Shown one piece after another: positions 7,135 to 12,012 of a stretch of 12,012 nucleotides of DNA. The notes beneath the pieces are model-generated. The model made no database searches, was not told the origin of the DNA, and was given only the letters and a program-made list of their open reading frames with translations. The position numbers were made by a program, and so were the translations under genes. Within the stretch, counting starts at the first letter, position 1; each line of letters starts with the position of its first letter. Source of the DNA: Tieghemiomyces parasiticus (taxonomy: Eukaryota; Kickxellomycota; Dimargaritomycetes; Dimargaritales; Dimargaritaceae); NCBI GenBank assembly GCA_027575765.1, contig JANBPT010001233.1, forward strand, positions 1 to 12,012, written 5' to 3'.

Positions 7135-9104
7135 TGAATGAAAATGTCATGGTGTATCAGGTTTTAACGAATATTAAGTGTTATTATGAAGGAATAATCG
7201 ATAATTTCTTCTTGTTTTTTTATGGAGTGCCAAACTGGTGTCCTTATATAAGAATGGTAGAATTGGTAATCAGAGAATTATACCTTAGTTGTAAAGAGAA
7301 TAACGTAATGGTTACAGAAGGTATAGTAAGGCGGAGTTAATCATTGAATAATAGGGGTTCGTTGGATCAATGTTAATGGCGTAGATGATATGATATAAAA
7401 AAAAGAAAATTTATTAGCCTGTGATAGACTGGCGGACTATAGGTATCCCGCGATTATCATGAGTTGGAGCATCGGGGGGGGGGAGTTGGTGGGCGCCGGT
7501 AGAGGCGCCCTCATCACAAATTGTGTTGTGCTTTGTCCTAAATACCCCCGAAATCGATAGGGCTTGAAGGATTAAAAGAAAAGGAAACTGGAAATCAATC
7601 GCAAGAAGTAAAAGGTCGAGAAAAAGGTATCCTTTATTCGGAGAGGTTTGACAGACCTCGTTTTTTACTAGGTACCTGACGTCAGTTCGACGTTTGGTAT
7701 TAATCAAAGATAGTAACCTATTCGTCTGTGAGTTATTCTATCAGAAACAAAAAGATAAACTCGCCCAATGCTACCAAGTGCTTTGGTGAGCGAGCTTCAG
7801 GTTACGGGGCACTGATAAAATCGGCTGTGGTGAGCTACTGCTAACCACAACAATTGCGAAGCCGAGCGCAGCTTCTACCTTTGAGGAGTTGAAATAGACC
7901 GCACTTATAGCTCCCAATAAGTAAAAGCAAGAACATAGGTAAGGTGACCCCTGGGAGCAGTCCTGAAGAGACTGGGGCCTCAGAAAGCCATCCGCCAATA
8001 GTAGCTTAGATTGGTTTAGTACAGCAGTATAAAAGCCGGGCCCAAGTATGCAACACCGGGCCTAGCAGCTTTTTCCCGCTATTCAGATCCCGTAGTGCCA
8101 TCATTTGCCACTATTCCATAATAAATCTACGATAGCAATATTTCCCTAAAATCATTTATTGTTATACACAGGTAGTGTATACAATCATTTACGGGCTTTA
8201 TCTTTGTGAATAGTCATCTGCTTACTTTGCATTACAGATTCGGATTCCCTGCATCCGGCTGTACACCTTTGGGCCCTCAACAGCTTGTCAGAGGCCCTTT
8301 TGGAAGCTATATCAGACTTTGTAGACTAGTATGCTTTGCAGAGTTTTTGTTTTCATTATATTGCACAACTACTAAATTATAAGCACGATGGTCCTGATGT
8401 GGATACTGTGACTGATGCTGCAGATCAGTCATAAAGTAATTGTATTATCTGAGGCCATGGGTGTCACTAAGGGCTCAGTAATTATATGTTATTTGTCCAA
8501 TTTTTGAGCACCAGTTGTACCATTATATCTTCTTTTAATTTCTCATTGAGCCATTACGTTTATGCCCTTCTTGTCAGGTAAAATTTGTGTGATTGCTCTT
8601 GCAGATATACTGCCAATTCGTTCATTAGTACCAATCTTGTCATTGGTTGCGTTTTCTTCAGTAGAGTTTCATTACTCATTTTGCAGTTTTCCCTTCTTTA
8701 TCCAATGCTGAGTCCCTGCACCATATAATTCTGTATTATACTGTACTATTCAGTATATTTTTATCCATAATACCAATAGATGATTCTGTCACAATGACCT
8801 ACTTGATCCAACATCCGAGTTTTAGATGATTTTACCAGGTCGACTCCTGCATATTCTTCATCAAGTTGCTACCAGTTGGTGCACTTGCTGCTCTCTTACT
8901 CAGGGCTACTGTTGATTTACCCAGGTTTGCAGTTGGCAATCTGAAGATTCATCTGCTGCAGTTTATACTGTATGTGTAGACGGTTGCCCTGAAATCCCCG
9001 CACTGTTTTTAGTCACAAAGTAATCCTAAACGTGGACATGTCCTCCATCATCTGGATGAGCAGTAGTTATGGGCCCAACTTGACCATAATCATATTAAAG
9101 CTTT
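7135..9104. other. A/T-richer region without a supported gene
   Basis: About 2 kb beginning directly at the 5' end of tRNA-Glu. It is visibly richer in A and T than the gene regions, and stops are frequent in all frames, especially 8060-9100. Frames at 7134-7340 (+), 7414-7707 (-) and 7771-7998 (-) carry no motif I recognise. It contains a 10-base G tract (7474-7483), a hairpin flanked by 9-bp direct repeats (8150-8191) and a near-palindrome GACTGA...TCAGTC (8410-8430). The composition, the position beside a tRNA gene and the adjoining LTR-like segment suggest decayed mobile-element DNA, but I found no reverse transcriptase, integrase or transposase motif. Confidence 0.45.
8150..8191. repeat. 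Short hairpin flanked by 9-bp direct repeats
   Basis: AATCATTTA occurs at 8150-8158 and again at 8183-8191. The 24 bases between them contain the inverted repeat TATACAC (8163-8169) and GTGTATA (8175-8181) around a five-base loop. Direct repeats bracketing an inverted repeat resemble an excision relic or tiny non-autonomous element with a target duplication. Chance in A/T-rich DNA is also possible. Confidence 0.5.
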
Positions 9105-9439
9105 TGACGGATTGTCGAATTAGCGGTGTAGTGAAGCCACACACCTGTCTAAATGATATGAGTCAGGCGGAGCTTTATTGAAGACTTAGCTGCCTATGAG
9201 TGGTGGAGCCAACAAGGCCAAACGGGGGAAAGTAGAGTGCACGGGACACCGTGGAGATGAACAAAAAGGAAATAAAGGAAAACAGTAGAATATGAGAGAG
9301 AGAGGTTCGGGCCTTCCGCCCAACCCCTCTTCCTATGTCCTCTAGGGGTGTTGTAATCTGGTTGCGACTCGGCGGGCTGCCCGACCGGTGAGCCACAATG
9401 GTTGGGAGTAAGGGGGTGACCATAGGGGTTAATCCGTTA
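9105..9439 (-). mobile_element. LTR-like segment, probable solo or 3' LTR remnant of a Ty3-type element
   Basis: The segment has near-identical inverted ends: TGACGGATT at 9105-9113 and, on the other strand from 9439, TAACGGATT (8 of 9 match). Read on the minus strand it ends in TCA as LTRs do, contains AATAAA (9179-9174) about 70 bases before that end, and is preceded by a purine-rich tract (GAGGGGAGG, around 9452-9444) resembling a polypurine tract. Many fungal Ty3/gypsy LTRs carry comparable ACGGAT termini. Against this, the minus-strand start has TA instead of TG, no 5-bp target duplication is visible at these ends, and no partner LTR or coding region lies in the window. It is therefore offered as a decayed remnant. 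Confidence 0.4.
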
Positions 9440-10113
9440 GGACCTCCCCTCAGGTCCCACTGCCACAGATAATTGCCATGACAACAGAATGGCCAGATAC
9501 TCTATATACAACCAGCGTTAGCCGCAGCAATCTGAGTCACAGGACACGTCATATCACAGTTAATCCACGAGTAAGTAATATATGGTGCAGTGTAGCAAAG
9601 CGTGTCTGTATATAGTACGGCAGGCAAATGTCAATGAATATCGAATCCTTAACTACGGTCGTCAAAATGCTGGTACGAGGCTAGGTATGAGGGTAGAGAG
9701 CACAACTCGACATATGCACTGCTGGATAGCTAACCCACCAGGGATGCAGTTGGCAGCTGCGGTGATCAACATACTATGGAGAAGCTAAAACGTAGCACTG
9801 ACATCACCCCCCCCTATATAGATAGCATTGGGTCTCATTGCTGAAACGGCCAAAGCCAATGTGACCCTCTTATATCTAATGCACCTGAGCCCTGACTCAA
9901 AATCCTCATACTCTATATCAAAACTTGACATGGTGATGAGTAACAATCTACCAGACTTCCCCCTATCCATTAGTTGGGATGCTGGTGGTACGTTCAATCG
10001 TACCAACAGAGACAGTATAAAGGATTTATTGAGTAGGCAGTGTCATCGTGATACTATGGCCGACCACTACATGCCATTTTTTCCTCTCTCTCGTCATCTT
10101 CACTTTGAACCCG
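9440..10113. other. Intergenic region downstream of the FPP synthase gene
   Basis: The right end (about 10113 to 10000) is the 3' UTR of the FPP synthase gene with its AATAAA. The rest shows a C8 tract (9807-9814) followed by ctatata, and a plus-strand frame from 9828 that has no ATG start and runs antisense into the FPP synthase 3' end. No gene is supported. Part of 9440-9580 could belong to the internal region of the degraded retroelement, but no protein motif survives. Confidence 0.45.
10025..10030 (-). terminator. Poly(A) signal AATAAA of the FPP synthase gene
   Basis: The minus strand reads AATAAA 84 nt after the TGA stop at 10116-10114, a suitable position for cleavage and polyadenylation of a short 3' UTR. 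Confidence 0.6.
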
Positions 10114-11157
10114 TCATTTGGTCCGCCTGTAAATCTTGCTCATGTAATCTAAGAAGATCTGGTGGGGTACTAAAGCCGGGTCAACCGCCTTAATTAGCCC
10201 GATGATATCAGTGTGGCTCTGGGACTCATAGTCATGGAACCGCTGTTTAAGTCCAAGGTCCTGGTAGATGGCCTTTACGGCCGCTACGTCCTCGGCGTTG
10301 CGTTTGCCGTAGTGCTGGTGCAGTTGGGACTTCTGGTCAGGATTGGCGAGGAGGAGGGCCTGGTTGATGAGCCAGGAACACTTGTTATCTTCGATATCAG
10401 TCCCGATCTTACCGATCATCTCGGGGGTACCGTAGCAGTCTAGAAAGTCATCCTGGATCTGGAAGTACTCGCCCAGCGGTAGCAGGATGGCCTCGGCCTG
10501 CTGAAACGCCTTCGGATCCTGGATACCGGCCAGCATGAGGGCCATGGCGACCGGAAGCACGAACGAATAGTAAGCGGTCTTGAACCGCACAATGTACCGG
10601 TACTTGTCCATGGAGAACCGGTTGAGATCCACATCGTCCTCGGGGGCGGTGATGAGGTCTAGGTTTTGACCCAGCTCGGTCTTGAACGTCACGTCCTGGA
10701 CCAGTTCGACCAGGTCAATGTAGAACGCATCGGCACGGAAGTACTTCTTGAGGATACGGTAGATGAACATCTCGATAATGAAGGCGTCATTGATGGCGAT
10801 CATACCGACCTCCGGCCGACGGTACCAACAGGGCTGGCCCCGGCGGGTAATAGACGCGTCCATGATATCGTCCGAGATGAGGAAGAAGGCCTGGAGGAGC
10901 TCAATGCACCAACCCAGGATGGTGGCCCGCTCACGGTCGGCGGTGGTCAATTCGGTCCCAGCCCGGAATCGAAGCACGGCCAGGGCGTCAACCACCGAGA
11001 GACCGCGGTTCATTTTACCGCCCTGGACATTGAGTTCTAGCACCCGTTTGATCCAGGCCTTGCTCTCAGGTAGGGCCTCGAGTTCATCCAAGTCGCGAAG
11101 CAGGTCGGCCACGAGTCGGGGGAAGAAGTCAATGAATTGTTGCTTACTGGTAGCCAT
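10114..11157 (-). CDS. ERG20: Farnesyl diphosphate synthase (ERG20-type), 347 aa
   Basis: The enzyme condenses dimethylallyl diphosphate with two isopentenyl diphosphates, via geranyl diphosphate, to the C15 farnesyl diphosphate used for sterols, dolichol, ubiquinone and protein prenylation; it is normally cytosolic. Visible hallmarks are the substrate-contacting GGKMNRG (46-52), first aspartate-rich motif DDIMD (96-100), RRGQPCWYR (105-113), the FKTAYYSFVLPV helix (192-203), second aspartate-rich motif DDFLD (236-240), GKIGTDIEDNKCSWL (249-263) and C-terminal KIYRRTK. Phe91 and Phe92 at five and four residues before the first motif are the aromatic pair that limits chain length to C15. Length fits the family (yeast 352 aa). 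ATG at 11157 (gccATGg) is preferred over the in-frame ATG at 11235, whose 26 extra residues are not family-like. The gene has no intron, unlike the two multi-exon neighbours. A TATA box and poly(A) signal flank it. Confidence 0.98.
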   Translation of the reverse strand: MATSKQQFIDFFPRLVADLLRDLDELEALPESKAWIKRVLELNVQGGKMNRGLSVVDALAVLRFRAGTELTTADRERATILGWCIELLQAFFLISDDIMDASITRRGQPCWYRRPEVGMIAINDAFIIEMFIYRILKKYFRADAFYIDLVELVQDVTFKTELGQNLDLITAPEDDVDLNRFSMDKYRYIVRFKTAYYSFVLPVAMALMLAGIQDPKAFQQAEAILLPLGEYFQIQDDFLDCYGTPEMIGKIGTDIEDNKCSWLINQALLLANPDQKSQLHQHYGKRNAEDVAAVKAIYQDLGLKQRFHDYESQSHTDIIGLIKAVDPALVPHQIFLDYMSKIYRRTK

Positions 11158-11302
11158 GGCGTAAAACGAGGGAGGGGGAGTTGCAAGCAAAGGGCAGGAG
11201 GGGGACGAGGATAATGGAAGGCAGTTAACAGTCAAGTAGAGCAGAAGATGCGCGTAGTAAGGATAGAGGCAAGCTTAAGTCTTTGCCCAGGCCGACAGAG
11301 GT

Positions 11303-11310
11303 CTATATAG
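11303..11310 (-). promoter_or_regulatory. TATA box of the FPP synthase gene
   Basis: CTATATAG is self-complementary and lies about 146 bp upstream of the FPP synthase ATG. The spacing would give a leader of roughly 110-120 nt. Assignment rests on position alone. Confidence 0.45.
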
Positions 11311-11935
11311 TGAACCACTCGGCTCGGCCGGCTTACCCCTGAACTCACCGCTGAAAGACCGACCATTTCTTGTCCAACCATCCCAATGAACGATAAGGTC
11401 GCATCTGAAAAATAATTATCGTACGATACGCCGCCCGGCCCTTCCGTGGGAAGTGGTACTGTAACAGTATAGGGTTCACACCACATGGGGTCACTCCTCC
11501 ACTGCATCTAATTCAGTGGTATCGACATGGGTAAGGGAATGCATTTGTATTGTCAATGCTGGCTATCCCGGAAAGATCGGAACGTTTGACCCCTCTCAAC
11601 CGTGCCTGCATTAACATTCGAAAGCGTCGGTTTACTCACTCGGGAAACAAGGTTAGGTGGTATATGGGGTTATCCTCAGTAACCGTATACTACTTGCCCC
11701 CTTGGGCTGCTCAGGTATATCAGAGGTACCTTGATACTAGGGTTCTCCGGAGTGAAGGGCAGCGTTAATTGTGGCAGGAGCTGAATAATGAGTGAAGACT
11801 CAGCTTTCCGCTTGCTAGGTAGATGTATTCCTACAAAGCACGGGTGAAACGTACGTAACTGAAGCATCCATATCATACCCATAAAGGAAGTGGACACAGC
11901 GAATCTTGACGGAAGTCGTTTTAAAAACACTCCTC

Positions 11936-11940
11936 AAAAA
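11936..11940 (-). terminator. RNA polymerase III terminator of tRNA-Thr
   Basis: The minus strand reads TTTTT four bases after the discriminator base of the tRNA, a typical pol III termination run. Confidence 0.8.
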
Positions 11941-11944
11941 TGAA

Positions 11945-12012
11945 TGCCTTCTACCAGAATCGAACTGATGACCTTGTGCTTACTAGGCACACGCTCTGCC
12001 AACTGAGCCAAG
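11945..12012 (-). tRNA. tRNA-Thr (anticodon AGU), 5' end cut by the window edge
   Basis: The minus strand shows the D arm GCTC...GAGC, the anticodon arm TGTGC-CTAGTAA-GCACA with anticodon AGT, the T arm ATCAG-TTCGATT-CTGGT, the 3' acceptor strand AGAAGGC and discriminator A. The first five bases of the acceptor stem lie beyond position 12012. CCA is not encoded and no intron is present. The adenosine at position 34 would be modified to inosine, as for other eukaryotic A34 tRNAs, to read ACU, ACC and ACA. Confidence 0.95.

Larger units (their letters stand above)
11158..11944. other. Intergenic region between FPP synthase and tRNA-Thr
   Basis: The left 150-300 bases are the promoter and leader of the minus-strand FPP synthase gene. 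The remainder to the tRNA terminator shows no recognisable gene. The frames at 11232-11507 (-), 11550-11768 (+) and 11676-11930 (-) lack motifs and family resemblance. Confidence 0.5.

Noticed and set aside
7180..7316. Possible second small LTR (TGTTATT...GGTTACA with an internal TATATAA)
   Set aside because: The ends pair poorly, there is no target duplication, and such TG...CA intervals are easy to find in A/T-rich DNA.
9828..10193. Plus-strand 121-codon frame overlapping the FPP synthase 3' end
   Set aside because: It has no ATG at its start, no motif, and its C-terminal part is antisense to conserved FPP synthase codons and the 3' UTR.
10666..11164. Plus-strand ORFs of 124 and 133 aa antisense to the FPP synthase gene
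   Set aside because: The minus-strand frame encodes an unmistakable prenyl synthase; these are antisense shadows from its codon bias.
11232..11507. Minus-strand 91-aa ORF just upstream of the FPP synthase gene
   Set aside because: It covers the probable TATA box and leader of the FPP synthase gene and has no family resemblance; an upstream coding exon is not needed because the enzyme is full length from 11157.
1..12012. Search for a CRISPR array, a clustered defence or biosynthetic system, 5S rRNA or U6 snRNA
   Set aside because: No regularly spaced repeats, no pathway-related gene cluster and no conserved 5S or U6 core sequence was seen; the genes present are unrelated housekeeping or regulatory functions.

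Overview
The window looks like nuclear DNA of a fungus, most likely an early-diverging (zygomycete-grade) filamentous lineage. The grounds are: GC-rich protein-coding exons, spliceosomal introns of roughly 140-450 nt, tRNA genes without encoded CCA but followed by oligo-T terminators, a fungal-type farnesyl diphosphate synthase, a MIX23/Cid2-family mitochondrial protein and a four-CBS-repeat protein of a kind I associate with zygomycetes and chytrids. The phylum-level placement is an inference; no rRNA or marker gene fixes it.

Layout. 1-583: a TATA-containing promoter and a small intronless gene for an 89-residue Ser/Pro/Tyr-rich protein that I do not recognise. 584-3024: intergenic DNA with pyrimidine-rich blocks, G-tracts and CCAAT motifs, but no convincing gene. 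3028-5145: a pyrimidine-rich leader without any ATG, then a two-exon gene for a 400-residue CBS-domain protein. 5507-6523 (minus strand): a four-exon gene, convergent with the CBS gene, whose spliced product is a 152-residue MIX23/Cid2 homologue. It is the best 'hidden' gene here, because no single open frame shows more than a fragment. 7063-7134 (minus): tRNA-Glu(UUC). 7135-9104: A/T-richer DNA with no gene I can support. 9105-9439: an LTR-like segment, probably a decayed minus-strand retroelement end. 10114-11157 (minus): an intronless farnesyl diphosphate synthase gene (ERG20-type) with a poly(A) signal and a TATA box. 11945-12012 (minus): a tRNA-Thr(AGU) gene cut by the window end.

The genes do not form a pathway. 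FPP synthase supplies sterol and prenyl precursors, the MIX23 homologue is expected in the mitochondrial intermembrane space, and the CBS protein is probably a nucleotide-sensing regulatory protein. Nothing here amounts to a new multi-gene system. The main points of interest are the unrecognised small gene, the splice structure of the MIX23 gene (including a weak donor and a stop codon overlapping a donor-like site), the ATG-free leader of the CBS gene, and retroelement debris near tRNA-Glu.
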